From Amphiura filiformis (taxonomy: Eukaryota > Echinodermata > Ophiuroidea > Amphilepidida > Amphiuridae): a DNA stretch of 64,000 nucleotides. The stretch's first letter is position 1, and the number at the start of each line of letters is the position of its first letter. The stretch is taken from the NCBI RefSeq assembly GCF_039555335.1, contig NC_092635.1, positions 54,813,755 through 54,877,754 of the forward strand, given 5' to 3'. The position numbers and the translations under genes are program-made. Below are positions 39,701 to 46,832 of the stretch, in pieces. Below the pieces are notes generated by a model. It made no database searches, was not told where the DNA came from, and worked only from the letters and a program-made list of their open reading frames with translations.

Positions 39701-42700
39701 CATAATTTGTACTTACACATGATTGATACTAATATATAGGAGCCTATAAAGAACCGTATCGAAGCGTATAGCCGCTGTAAATTGAAAAAAGAAAAGAACG
39801 TGCATTAAATTAAGTATAGGCCTACATGTAGGCCCAAATGTAAGTCTACAAACTGATGTTATAATCTTCTGATACAAATGACAAGATACTGTTTTAAAAA
39901 GGAAAAACTTATCAATATTTAGGCCTATGCCGTTTGTTTAAAGTAAATTGGACATCGTTTTCATATCACAAAGATTTATTGCCTATTTTGGGCAGGGCCA
40001 GATTAACCTTTTTGGGGGCCCTGCTGCAGGGCCAGATTAACCTTTTTGGGGGCCCTGCTGCCAGCCGAAAATTTGGAGGCCCCCAACGCACTGTGAGGAA
40101 GGCATGTGCCCTCAAGCAGTGGCCAGCTCGGGGGTAGGGGCTCGCGTAGCAAGCGAGGGGGACAGGGTGGACGAAGTCCATGGGCCCCGCGAGTTCAGGG
40201 ACCCCGAGCAATAAAGCAAAAATTAAATAAGGGCTGATAATGGAGATGATAAAAGCAGACCCGGGTTTACCATTGGGCCAGATGGGCCCGGGTCCAGGGC
40301 CCCCAAAATTTAGGTGCAGTGCTTATGATTAATGCAATTGTTGCCAATATTGCTAAAAACAGTGCCTATAAGTTTGCCCATGGTCCTTTTATTTAGCATA
40401 ATTTTGCCTTCATAATTAATGACTTAAAGGAGTATTTCGTGATCCTAGCATCCTCTATTTATGTCATTTTCATTAGATATCCACGGAAAAACCTATTCCC
40501 AAAATTTCAGTTGATTCCGATTTTGCGTTCGCGAGTTATGCATGATTATGACGTGTATTATTACACTGCTCCATAGACAATGCGTTGTAATTTCGTTCTG
40601 GTGCACCAGAACGAAATTCAAATTTCACGATATTTTTGCTAAACGAATTAATCTGCAAGAAATATTTTGTACATTAACATTATGTAGCCAGAGGTTTCCA
40701 ATGATATAAAAATCTCAACTTTTTTTGAGAAAAGTTGGGGGATGAGGCTGTGGATCACGAAATGCCCTTTTAATTTACATAGGCCTAATTGCTAATTATG
40801 CAAATTATGTGGAGGCAATGTATTGTACAAGTCACTATATTATTATGCCACTTAAGCTCAATTTTAGACCCAAATTATGAAAGTTAACATTGGGGACTAT
40901 TTGGCATAAGCACTTTGATTAACGCATAGCTTTTACCTTGGTACTTGGTAGTTCTTCCTCCTAAATACTCCAAAAAGAGTTTTAACTGGAGGTCGGAGAG
41001 AGTGGTCTAATTGATGTGAATTGCAGGGTCGGATTTGAGAGCTGTTTTGAAGGTCAATGGTGAAGGCTGTTCTACTGTGGTATGAAGGAGTCTGTTCCAT
41101 TCCCTGGTGGTTCGGATGAAGAATGAGTTTGCATTTGCATCTGTGTTTGTGTGTTGCTGCTGGAATTGCTGTGAGTGTCCTCTTCTGGGTCTGGTTGTTT
41201 TGGGCTTGATGTGGTCGGAGTGCTTAATCTCCAGGTGGCCATTCAGGATCTTATAGAAGCAGGTAAGCCGATGGCACTTCCTTCTTTCCTGAAGCGAGGA
41301 CCAATTCAATTCTTTCAGGATGGCAGTGATGCTGGTATCTTGCCCATAAGTGTTGGACACAAATCTTGCAGCCCTCTTCTGGACTCTTTCAATGGTGTCA
41401 ATGTTCTTCTTGGTAAAGGGGTCCCAAGAAGCTGTGGCATAGTCTAAGTGGGGTCTAACGAGCGTCAAGTACAATTTTTCCTTGACAGATGGAGCACAGT
41501 GATAAAAATTTCTTCTGATGAAGTTAAGCACCCTGGTTGCTTTTGATGTAGCATACTCTGTCTGTTTGTTCCAACGAAGATCACGTTGAAAGTGGACACC
41601 TAAATACTGGGTATTATTCGTCTCCTCTAGGTCGACTCCCATCATGGAGTAGTTGCAAGGTTCTGGATTCCTCTTGCGGGTGATCCTCATGGTTTTACAC
41701 TTTGATGGATTAAATCTCATGCCCCATGTTTGGGCCCATTCAACCATTTTGTCTAAATCTGCTTGTAGCTGGTGTTCATCTTCAGCTGACTTGATGTTGT
41801 TGTAAACCAGGCAATCATCAGCAAATAAGCGGGTGGTACTAGAGATGTTTTCATGGATGTCATTTATGAACATGAGGAAGAGATGAGGACCCAAAACTGT
41901 CCCCTGTGGAGCTCCACTGAGAACTGGTTTCCAGTCGGATGAGTTCCCATTCACCACTACACGCTGGAAACGTTTGGTTAAGAAGGAAGCAATCCACTCT
42001 TTGGTTTTATTTCTGATGCCATAATATCCTATCTTGAGAAGTAGCCGGTTATGTGGCATGACATCGAAAGCTTTTGAGAAGTCAAGCACTCCCAAGTCAG
42101 TAGTATGTTTACTGTCCAGATTCTGTAGCAAATCTTGTGAAGTGAGGATGAGTTGGGTTTCGCAGGATCTCGCTTTACGAAAAGCATGTTGGTTGTCTGC
42201 GATGATGTTAAACTTGTTCAAGTGTCTCATCACCTGACTATCCACGATGTGCTCCAACAATTTGCAACATGTACTGGTCAAGGACACCGGCCTGTAATTG
42301 GCAGGATCGGTGGTGGTACCTTTCTTGAAAATGGGGCTTATGTTTGCTCTCCTCCAGTCGAGTGGCAATGAACCAGAGTCCAAGGACTGTTGAAATATGA
42401 AAGTCAATATAGGCGCAAGTTCGTGAGCCGCCAGTTTCAAGGCCTGGTTCTGGATCTCATCTGGTCCAATTGCTTTGGAAACTTTGATGTCGTTAAGAAG
42501 TTTCTCGACTCCTTCAGTCTGGATTTTAATCTCAGGCATGTCTGGGTATGGACTATCAGGCAAAATGGGCATTGATTCCGGATCTGAGTCTTCTCTTGTA
42601 AAAACACTCTGGAACTGGTTAGCAAGAACCTGGGCTTTATCAGAGTCACTTGTAAACAGCTCGCCGTCAACCTTCAGTGGCTGCACACCAGTGTTATCTT

Positions 42701-44177
42701 GGCGTCTGGATCTGATGTAACGCCAAAATATTTTGGGGTCTTCTGACTCAGCTACTGTCTGCACATGTTCTCTGTGTGCCTTCCGGAGAGCTCGGTCCAC
42801 TTGCTTGCGGATACTGCAGAACTTATCCCAATCAGATGTTAAACCACTCTTCTTTGCTCTCACGTAAGCTTTTTCCTTCTTGCTGCAGAGGCGCTTCATC
42901 TTGGAGTTAAACCACGGTGCCGGCGGTCTACCTTTAACACGCTTATGTGGAACTAGTTCAACCACGAGCGAGTTCAGAGAATCTTTAAACCAGGTCCAAT
43001 TTCCTCTACGGTACTTGTCTCCGGCAGACGAGCAAAGAATTCTTCGCTCAAAATAGACGATCTTGCTTTGAACTCACTCTCGTCGACCTTACGCCACAGA
43101 GGGATGTTTCTGGGGGGTTTAACTTGAAGCTTGGCTTTGGTGGAAATGGTGCTCTGGATGATGCAATGATCACTTATGCCTGCATGTGGCCTCACATTTT
43201 GCATCAGAGAAGGATGAGTGGTGAGCAATAAATCAAGTGTGTTCTCAGTCCCATTCACATCTTTCCTGGTAGGAAAATTCACTTTCTGTGACAGGAAATT
43301 ATCATTAATAATTTGGATCAATGAAGTTTGGAGTTCACCTCTGGGTATCACTTCCTCATCAAATAAAATTAATGTTATTCTCCGTCAAACAAAACGAAGC
43401 ACCCGATTTGTCTCAGATTTTGAGAATGATGATCATGGATCCTTTGCCCCTTTATGATAAGTACATGTATAAACTTCAACAACTGATGTCCGTGGATGCC
43501 AGTCTTGCTGCATGCAGTGGCGGCGCCACCGTGGGGAAAAATGCCCCCCCCCCCTTCATAACTCGTTCCACTACCCCGATGCCCCCCCCAAAAAAAAAAA
43601 CCACCCCAAATTAAGACAATTTCCACTTTTTGCTGATTTTACCCACCCTGAAAATTAATTTTTCCCCCTCCCCCTCCGTTGTTCTCCAAGCCCCCACCCC
43701 CATAACCGAGGTCATTCTTGAAGGACTAAACTTTTCTTTTGAGGACATTTCCAAAATCGGGATATTTCCCGAAAAAAATTGAGAACATTTTGAAAAAAGG
43801 ACCCATCCATATACCAAAATAATTGGCCTAGAAAAGGGGGCCATGGATGCTAGTATATACCAAAAGGCGAAATGTTACCGCCCCCCCACCAATGTTTGCG
43901 GACCTCCCCGTGCCGTGTGTTCATGATCCACAGTTAATTGCCGCACTTAGATGATTTCAAACTAATTGTAGGCCTAATTGGTATCAATTTTAAGTGCCTA
44001 TATTGTACTCACTTGCCATCCTCGTATACCAGGAATAATGAAGATAAAGCTCACAATCACGATCAGAAATGCGGTAACAAATCCAATTTCCAAAACATCC
44101 ACAGTAACAGCAGTTTTCAACGGACCATAGGCTGCTGGATAGCCCTCATTCCTTAGGGCACTATATGGAGCACCCAT
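24553..44177 (-). CDS. DUOXA: Dual oxidase maturation factor (DUOXA), whole coding span, two alternative last exons
   Basis: DUOXA is an ER/plasma-membrane partner that lets dual oxidase mature, leave the ER and release H2O2. Joined exons: 44177-44013, 39774-39717, 39138-39001, 38005-37907, 37484-37331, 36969-36755, 36183-36005, 34256-34129, then either 27766-27517 or 24703-24553. Predicted proteins are 461 or 428 residues, longer than human DUOXA1 (343) because of the tail. All junctions have GT/AG and matching phases. About five membrane segments are visible (residues 32-50, 61-76, 198-222, 225-246, 267-290). The long loop between the second and third holds the family-typical VNITL glycosylation site (N116), INYNERF (133-139) and SYRLAGYYT (192-200). 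The start codon has A at -3 and G at +4. The gene is divergent to DUOX on the other strand. Family call is near certain from recognised motifs; exon ends are read by eye. Confidence 0.93.
24796..24955. mobile_element. Foldback element ending ~90 bp upstream of DUOXA last exon B acceptor
   Basis: The left TTCAACATTACACTATTTTT and right AATAATAGTGCTGAACTC arms pair imperfectly around GTCCTCAGCAGATCGTAC. A single related arm occurs at 13,197-13,290 (CTTCAACACTACACTATTTT ... GTCTTCAGCAGAT). Confidence 0.6.
25161..25303. mobile_element. ~190-bp palindromic MITE family, copy 3
   Basis: A shortened copy: the left arm has a diverged end and the right arm ends GATTTCAACTGGAATAGCTC. It lies in the DUOXA intron before last exon B. 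Confidence 0.7.
26812..27085. mobile_element. Foldback element with CCTACACAGGTACAC ends
   Basis: The left GGCCACCTACACAGGTACAC and right GTGTACCTGTGTAGACAGCC are inverted. The interior is rich in GGTACC/GGTACT motifs. Confidence 0.7.
27323..27328 (-). terminator. Candidate poly(A) signal for DUOXA last exon A
   Basis: AATAAA on the minus strand about 190 bp past the stop at 27517. It is the nearest canonical hexamer downstream. The GU-rich element after it is weak. Confidence 0.45.
27517..27766 (-). CDS. DUOXA: DUOXA alternative last exon A, tyrosine-rich tail
   Basis: Terminal exon with TAA at 27519-27517. An acceptor AG just before 27766 gives an in-frame start (PYINFDVNSIYIGN). A second possible acceptor before 27718 is in the same frame and would shorten the tail by 16 residues. 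The tail has a tandem YEVPT repeat (two TTYEVPT units) and ends AYVNVRIN. It fits the phase 2 donor of exon 8. The AATAAA at 27328-27323 lies about 190 bp downstream. Acceptor pyrimidine tracts are weak, so the exact start is uncertain. Mutually exclusive use with exon B is inferred, since A contains a stop. Confidence 0.72.
27819..28008. mobile_element. ~190-bp palindromic MITE family, copy 4, just upstream of DUOXA last exon A
   Basis: A complete copy from GGCTGTTCCAGTTGAAATCC to GTCAACTGGAATAGCCC. Its edge is about 53 bp from the acceptor of DUOXA last exon A (27766). Confidence 0.85.
28010..28805. repeat. Degenerate long-unit tandem repeat interrupted by a foldback element
   Basis: The block with CACCAGAAGCnTCCACAAGC, GTTTTACCAGGTTT, TTTGCACCACATTGA and TTGTTATTTGTTATGTTnTTGCAAC recurs about four times (near 28,030, 28,440, 28,575 and 28,705) at roughly 130-bp spacing. 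The first unit is separated by the element at 28,099-28,408. Confidence 0.6.
28099..28408. mobile_element. Foldback element with CGATGTATCATGGGAAAA arms
   Basis: The ends CTATTCGCAATAAGGGCGCC and GGCGGCGCTTTATTGCGTAA are inverted, as are GATGTATCATGGGAAAAA (twice on the left) and TTTTCCCATGATACATC (twice on the right). Confidence 0.75.
28806..30525. other. DUOXA intron 8 DNA, no further feature recognised
   Basis: Lies between exon 8 and last exon A. No exon with matching phase and splice signals stands out. Confidence 0.45.
30531..30815. mobile_element. Related longer foldback element
   Basis: The ends TTAAAATCCAGCACTACCCC and GGGGTAGTGTGGATTTTAAA are inverted. The outer design resembles the ~190-bp family but the interior differs. 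The lower-scoring open frames here are repeat readings. Confidence 0.65.
31355..31790. mobile_element. MITE with 42-bp inverted ends (ATTGTGACGTGTCATGTCAA)
   Basis: The left ATTGTGACGTGTCATGTCAA...CACTTTTGGGCAGG is the inverse of the right CCTGCCCAAAAGTGT...GACATGACACGTCACAAT. The interior matches 56,045-56,435. Confidence 0.8.
32086..32773. mobile_element. Foldback element with CTAAGGTCATGTTCACA ends
   Basis: The ends CTAAGGTCATGTTCACACTA / ATGTGAACATGACCTAAG are inverted. Multiple CCCGGGTACAACCCGG and GACCCGGGTCAA motifs repeat inside in both directions. Confidence 0.75.
33130..33172. repeat. Imperfect CT-rich microsatellite
   Basis: TCTCTCTCTCTCTCT run followed by an imperfect CT-rich stretch in DUOXA intron 8. 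Confidence 0.7.
33260..33450. mobile_element. ~190-bp palindromic MITE family, copy 5
   Basis: From GTTATTCCAGTTGAAATCCA to GATTTCAACTGGAATAGCCC, with the usual central inverted blocks. In DUOXA intron 8. Confidence 0.8.
34129..34256 (-). CDS. DUOXA: DUOXA exon 8, basic cytosolic tail segment
   Basis: A 128-bp exon between AACAG and GTAAGT, phase 0 in and phase 2 out. It encodes about 42 residues with a polybasic run (KQRSKTKKTRRQPK) followed by an acidic EEPEPETT end. I see no counterpart in the human tail. It is called from splice signals, an open frame and phase fit. Confidence 0.78.
35500..35556. repeat. ATC/CAT trinucleotide-rich stretch in DUOXA intron 7
   Basis: Interrupted CATCAT units on the plus strand. 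Confidence 0.8.
35821..35964. mobile_element. ~190-bp palindromic MITE family, copy 6, next to the DUOXA exon 7 donor
   Basis: The left arm is eroded and the right arm is complete (GGATTTCAACTGGAATCGCC). It lies about 40 bp inside intron 7. Confidence 0.75.
36005..36183 (-). CDS. DUOXA: DUOXA exon 7
   Basis: Encodes residues 277-336: the last membrane segment (SVVCGLLVVLLDYF) followed by the cytosolic tail start. VSSFFNVDPLIDFEE parallels the human LKAFFN...DPMLEW stretch. It ends in phase 0 at a GTAAGC donor. A palindromic repeat begins only about 40 bp beyond the donor, inside intron 7. Confidence 0.93.
36755..36969 (-). CDS. DUOXA: DUOXA exon 6
   Basis: Encodes residues 205-276, the hydrophobic core with membrane segments 3 and 4 and the start of 5. 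YGAYFLMATGV corresponds to YGGYMLLATGI of the human protein. The loop after segment 4 (SEMIIPFTDEKKLIFHKGAS) matches the position of the human loop ending LHLGAS. Acceptor CTACAG, donor GTAAGT. Confidence 0.94.
37331..37484 (-). CDS. DUOXA: DUOXA exon 5
   Basis: Encodes residues 154-205: the end of the luminal loop and the entry to membrane segment 3. The blocks PYPILWIAEYFT and GRSYRLAGYYTWIILW match the VLYLAEKFT and YRLAGHYTSAMLW blocks of human DUOXA1. Acceptor CAACAG; donor GTACAT is weaker than its neighbours. Confidence 0.93.
37907..38005 (-). CDS. DUOXA: DUOXA exon 4
   Basis: Encodes residues 121-153, with EVINYNERFHF matching the ETINYNEEF block of vertebrate DUOXA in the luminal loop. 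Acceptor TTTCCAG, donor GTAAGT, phase 1 to 1, so exons 3 and 4 are both symmetric. Confidence 0.92.
38608..38880. repeat. Long polypyrimidine tract in DUOXA intron 3
   Basis: About 270 bp almost wholly C/T on the plus strand (TTTCTTTTCTTTTTTCC and similar), i.e. polypurine in the DUOXA transcript. Not a simple period. Confidence 0.85.
39001..39138 (-). CDS. DUOXA: DUOXA exon 3
   Basis: Encodes residues 75-120 of the large extracellular/luminal loop. TYYKAFETHEIEADIGVKIG and VNITL align well with the human SYKAF...ADIGLQVGL...VNITL region. N116 of NIT is the conserved N-glycosylation site. Acceptor TACACAG, donor GTAGGC, phase 1 to 1. Confidence 0.93.
39717..39774 (-). CDS. DUOXA: DUOXA exon 2
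   Basis: A short 58-bp exon with acceptor TTTACAG and donor GTAAGT, entering in phase 0 and leaving in phase 1. It encodes about 19 residues (RLYASIRFFIGSYILVSIM) forming the second membrane segment. It is supported by the phase match to both neighbours and by the hydrophobic profile expected at this place in the family. Confidence 0.85.
39990..40060. repeat. 34-bp direct duplication, GCAGGGCCAGATTAACC
   Basis: Two perfect adjacent copies of GCAGGGCCAGATTAACC followed by TTTTTGGGGGCCCTGCT. Confidence 0.9.
40425..40772. mobile_element. Foldback family with GTGATCC ends and GGTGCACC centre, copy 1
   Basis: The ends AAAGGAGTATTTCGTGATCC / GGATCACGAAATGCCCTTTT are inverted. The centre is the perfect palindrome ATTTCGTTCTGGTGCACCAG and its complement. 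Confidence 0.75.
41007..42965 (-). CDS. LINE reverse transcriptase (jockey/CR1-like), 652 aa open frame
   Basis: Reverse transcriptase part of a non-LTR retrotransposon, used for target-primed copying. Visible RT motifs: GPDEIQ (168-173), NYRPVSLT (223-230), LDFSKAFD (294-301, catalytic Asp 295), GAPQGTVLGP (351-360), RLFADDCLVY (379-388, the FADD catalytic pair), and the C-terminal RPHLDYATASWDP and ERVQKRAARFV typical of jockey/CR1-type elements. The frame is open throughout. It continues upstream from the endonuclease piece in another frame, so one small indel near 42,980-42,990 breaks the original ORF. The copy lies in DUOXA intron 1, in sense with the gene. Confidence 0.92.
   Translation of the reverse strand: MVELVPHKRVKGRPPAPWFNSKMKRLCSKKEKAYVRAKKSGLTSDWDKFCSIRKQVDRALRKAHREHVQTVAESEDPKIFWRYIRSRRQDNTGVQPLKVDGELFTSDSDKAQVLANQFQSVFTREDSDPESMPILPDSPYPDMPEIKIQTEGVEKLLNDIKVSKAIGPDEIQNQALKLAAHELAPILTFIFQQSLDSGSLPLDWRRANISPIFKKGTTTDPANYRPVSLTSTCCKLLEHIVDSQVMRHLNKFNIIADNQHAFRKARSCETQLILTSQDLLQNLDSKHTTDLGVLDFSKAFDVMPHNRLLLKIGYYGIRNKTKEWIASFLTKRFQRVVVNGNSSDWKPVLSGAPQGTVLGPHLFLMFINDIHENISSTTRLFADDCLVYNNIKSAEDEHQLQADLDKMVEWAQTWGMRFNPSKCKTMRITRKRNPEPCNYSMMGVDLEETNNTQYLGVHFQRDLRWNKQTEYATSKATRVLNFIRRNFYHCAPSVKEKLYLTLVRPHLDYATASWDPFTKKNIDTIERVQKRAARFVSNTYGQDTSITAILKELNWSSLQERRKCHRLTCFYKILNGHLEIKHSDHIKPKTTRPRRGHSQQFQQQHTNTDANANSFFIRTTREWNRLLHTTVEQPSPLTFKTALKSDPAIHIN
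42974..43395 (-). pseudogene. LINE endonuclease domain, C-terminal remnant
   Basis: This is the 3' part of the apurinic-like endonuclease domain of the same LINE. NFPTRKDVNGTENTLDLLLT and the GISDHCIIQSTI block (SDH motif) are typical of the end of this domain. A stop at 42,976-42,974 follows a frame change relative to the RT frame. Upstream of about 43,395 the frame is closed and similarity stops, so the element is 5'-truncated, as is usual for LINEs. Confidence 0.85.
44013..44177 (-). CDS. DUOXA: DUOXA exon 1
   Basis: Encodes residues 1-55 and ends in phase 0 at a GTGAGT donor. It holds the short N-terminus (starting MGAPYSALRNEG) and the first membrane segment, ending in IIPGIRGW, a stretch matching the start of vertebrate DUOXA proteins. 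The ATG at 44177 is the first one in frame with this exon and has a strong Kozak context. Confidence 0.93.
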
Positions 44178-46768
44178 TGTGAAGAATACTTACTTCTTCA
44201 CTTATAATGAAGGGTTTTGTTTTAAAGGGAGTCCGATCCAAGCGGAGCAGCCTTCCACACCTAACTTTTTTCCTTCAAAAACAAAATGGAGGTGCGTCAG
44301 TTCCCTATTTTGAAGAAACCTTTTCCGTGTATGACAGAGTGGTATAGATTTGTGGATGAGAAAACTGCTAACACACAATCAATACTTATTCATAGCCCAG
44401 TGCCTGCATGGTTGGGTTGACATCACAGACAAGTGACATAAAAACGGAAAGTATTATTATGCAAAACACGCCTTTCAAAATAGCAAGGTTTAACAAACAG
44501 TGGTATGTGTATACGTCTTTAGTTAAACCCCTTACATCATGACTTATAGGTGTGTTAACATGTACAATATCACTACGCGGGGTAATTCCTAAAATGGAAA
44601 AGACACAGTCAGACACCTGATCAATAAAATCAATTAAGATCCGGATTACGTTCCGGGGTTACGTTTGAGGTTTTAAATAGGTCTATATGTTTTTATTTAT
44701 AATTTTCTTTAATTGTTATTTATATATGTATATCTGCCTACTCTATGTTTGTATAATTTATCAATAGGCCTATTTAATATTTTTCAGACTATAATAACTT
44801 AGACTAAAATTTAGTGTGCACACCGTTAGGCCCTATTTCCAGGGTAGCGCAGATATGAGAGCATGCACGACACCCTTATCATCGTAATTATATGAAAAGA
44901 TGGAATTTTTTCCCAGGAGTGGGTCTAGAATTTATAAATGATCAAGTTGCCATGGGACTGAGCACGCTAAGAAATAAAAGTTCTAAAAAGTTCCTGAAGT
45001 TGTCCTCTCATGAGAGCCCTTAGAGGTTCCTCTATAATGAACCAAAACTCATGTGATTCCAAAACCGTCGAAAATGGCTCCAAAAATGTGACACAGAACC
45101 GTTTTCGGTTAAGGGTTCTCCAAAGTTAAAGAACCTTTTTGAGAGGTTCATGAGGGAAGGTTCTCCTGAGAGGACAAAATTGCCGACAAAATATATAAAA
45201 GGTTTAGAACCTTTATTTCTTAGGCTAAATTAAATCATAAGACTGACTCGGCATTTTAAGGGGGGGGGGGGGGTTGCTTGATGGCGTCATACCGTGCAAG
45301 GGATAACTTCATGCGGCGGTGGATAACGTAATCTAATTGGTAACTTTTTGCAGGTCATCTCTTCAATCAACTCTGGAGTTCAAGTCTTTTTTAGATCTAT
45401 CAGAAAGTGGTTGTCTAATTTCAAGCAAAATTCTTCCTAAATCACAATGCATCATTGGCCCTCATGGATGAAGTTATACCAAGTCGTCCTGTCGCTTGTA
45501 GAAAATCAATTTCTATAGATGTGTAAAGATTTCAACTTATAAAAAGTAACTTGCAAAAAGCTGTCAAAGTACACACCCACTTTGTTTACTGTCCTTTTGT
45601 ATATAGTTATTAGTTTCGAGCACTTTTACAACAGTGTATCTCTGCATGGCACTCAATTCAATTTGACCAATGGTGCGTCAACAAAATTATAACTCCGGAT
45701 TTAATAATAGTAGGCTAATAACTAATATAACACATAATCAAGCAAAGCATTCCAAACAAAATCATCCAATTTAGCCAACCTTGTTGATCCTGTTGTCTTT
45801 AACAAGAACATTAATTTTTGGGATTGCATGCTGATACTAGTCGAAGTTCTTTTGAATTTAATTTATCATCTAATGTCCTCAGAACCGCTTCAGAAAAATT
45901 CACCGATGATGAGGCATTCACAGGTTTTATCATAAAAAACACAGATATGAATAATATGTATTTAACTTCATTTATTTATTTTGATGAAACCGTGCAAATC
46001 GAATTCATCAATTACACTTGGGCTAAATTGTGGCCAATTGCTGATGATTGCACTGATAATAATTTTTGTGACAAATATCTTTTAAATTTAACAATGAAGT
46101 AGGCCTATATATGGTCGCGGGATCGGGAGTATGACAATAATATTAATTCATGATTTTTAAAATATCTTAATGTGCAAATGCAAACTTGAAATCACAGCAA
46201 ATCCCAATGAGTAAGGGGACTCGTGTTTTATCTTCTGATTTTCCAACGATCATTCTTCTCTGAATCGATTTAATTGGTTGTCAAACTCATTGACTTAACT
46301 TCTATGCACGTCACACCGGTTATGTCACCTGGCGGAAGGGTACACAATTTGCAGCCTCATCACACATTTAAGTAAGGTTGATAGTGGTGCCGAAAAGTTC
46401 ACTCATCCGAGGAAGACTATTATCATAAATTATTCAGGACTACAATAGGAAATGCCGTGCTAGGACGAATGTGTTTGGTTGGTAGTTTACGAAAGAAAGT
46501 CGTGACAATTCAAGTCACTGCATTTCCAGGCTGTTAAACCCTGCTTCACGACAGTGCATGTGATTTGTAGGAAACTTTGGGATTTGGTGTTCAGGGGCAG
46601 GGCATTCAAAGACATCAACAATCTGCATAATTTTCGCTAGCCGAATGTCATCAAGTTTGCCGAGGATGAAGATCACAACCTTATGATTCCAATATAGGAT
46701 TTGATTTATCGTAACGGTGTATTTATATTGAACTTTTTACTTAAAATAAGGATATTGAAATTAACAAA
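44178..46768. promoter_or_regulatory. Putative bidirectional DUOXA/DUOX promoter region
   Basis: This 2.6-kb interval separates the divergent start codons of DUOXA (minus) and DUOX (plus). It has no convincing ORF, so both promoters and 5' UTRs should lie here. I see no clear TATA box in a decisive position. A foldback repeat occupies 44,966-45,226 and a G-run lies near 45,258-45,274. An AAGTAAGT word followed by a short inverted repeat sits just upstream of the DUOXA ATG. Promoter status is inferred from gene geometry only. Confidence 0.55.
44966..45226. mobile_element. Foldback element in the DUOXA/DUOX intergenic region
   Basis: The ends GCTAAGAAATAAAAGTTCTA / TAGAACCTTTATTTCTTAGG are inverted. 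Nested inner inverted motifs include GTCCTCTCATGAGAG / CTCCTGAGAGGAC. Confidence 0.75.
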
Positions 46769-46832
46769 ATGATGCCCAAAGTGGGCTTAATATTTACGCT
46801 GTTGGCGTTCTTAGGATCGCAAAGAAATTTAG
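46769..46832 (+). CDS. DUOX: DUOX exon 1, signal peptide
   Basis: Two adjacent ATGs start a 21-residue hydrophobic leader (KVGLIFTLLAFLG core), followed by a strong GTAAGT donor in phase 1. The first ATG has A at -3. A secreted N-terminus is expected because the peroxidase domain of DUOX faces outside. Confidence 0.85.

Larger units (their letters stand above)
40960..43490 (-). mobile_element. 5'-truncated jockey/CR1-like LINE in DUOXA intron 1
   Basis: Includes the endonuclease remnant, the RT ORF and a short 3' tail beyond the stop at 41007. Exact ends are approximate and I found no clear target-site duplication by eye. One frame break in over 2 kb suggests a fairly young insertion. Confidence 0.8.
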
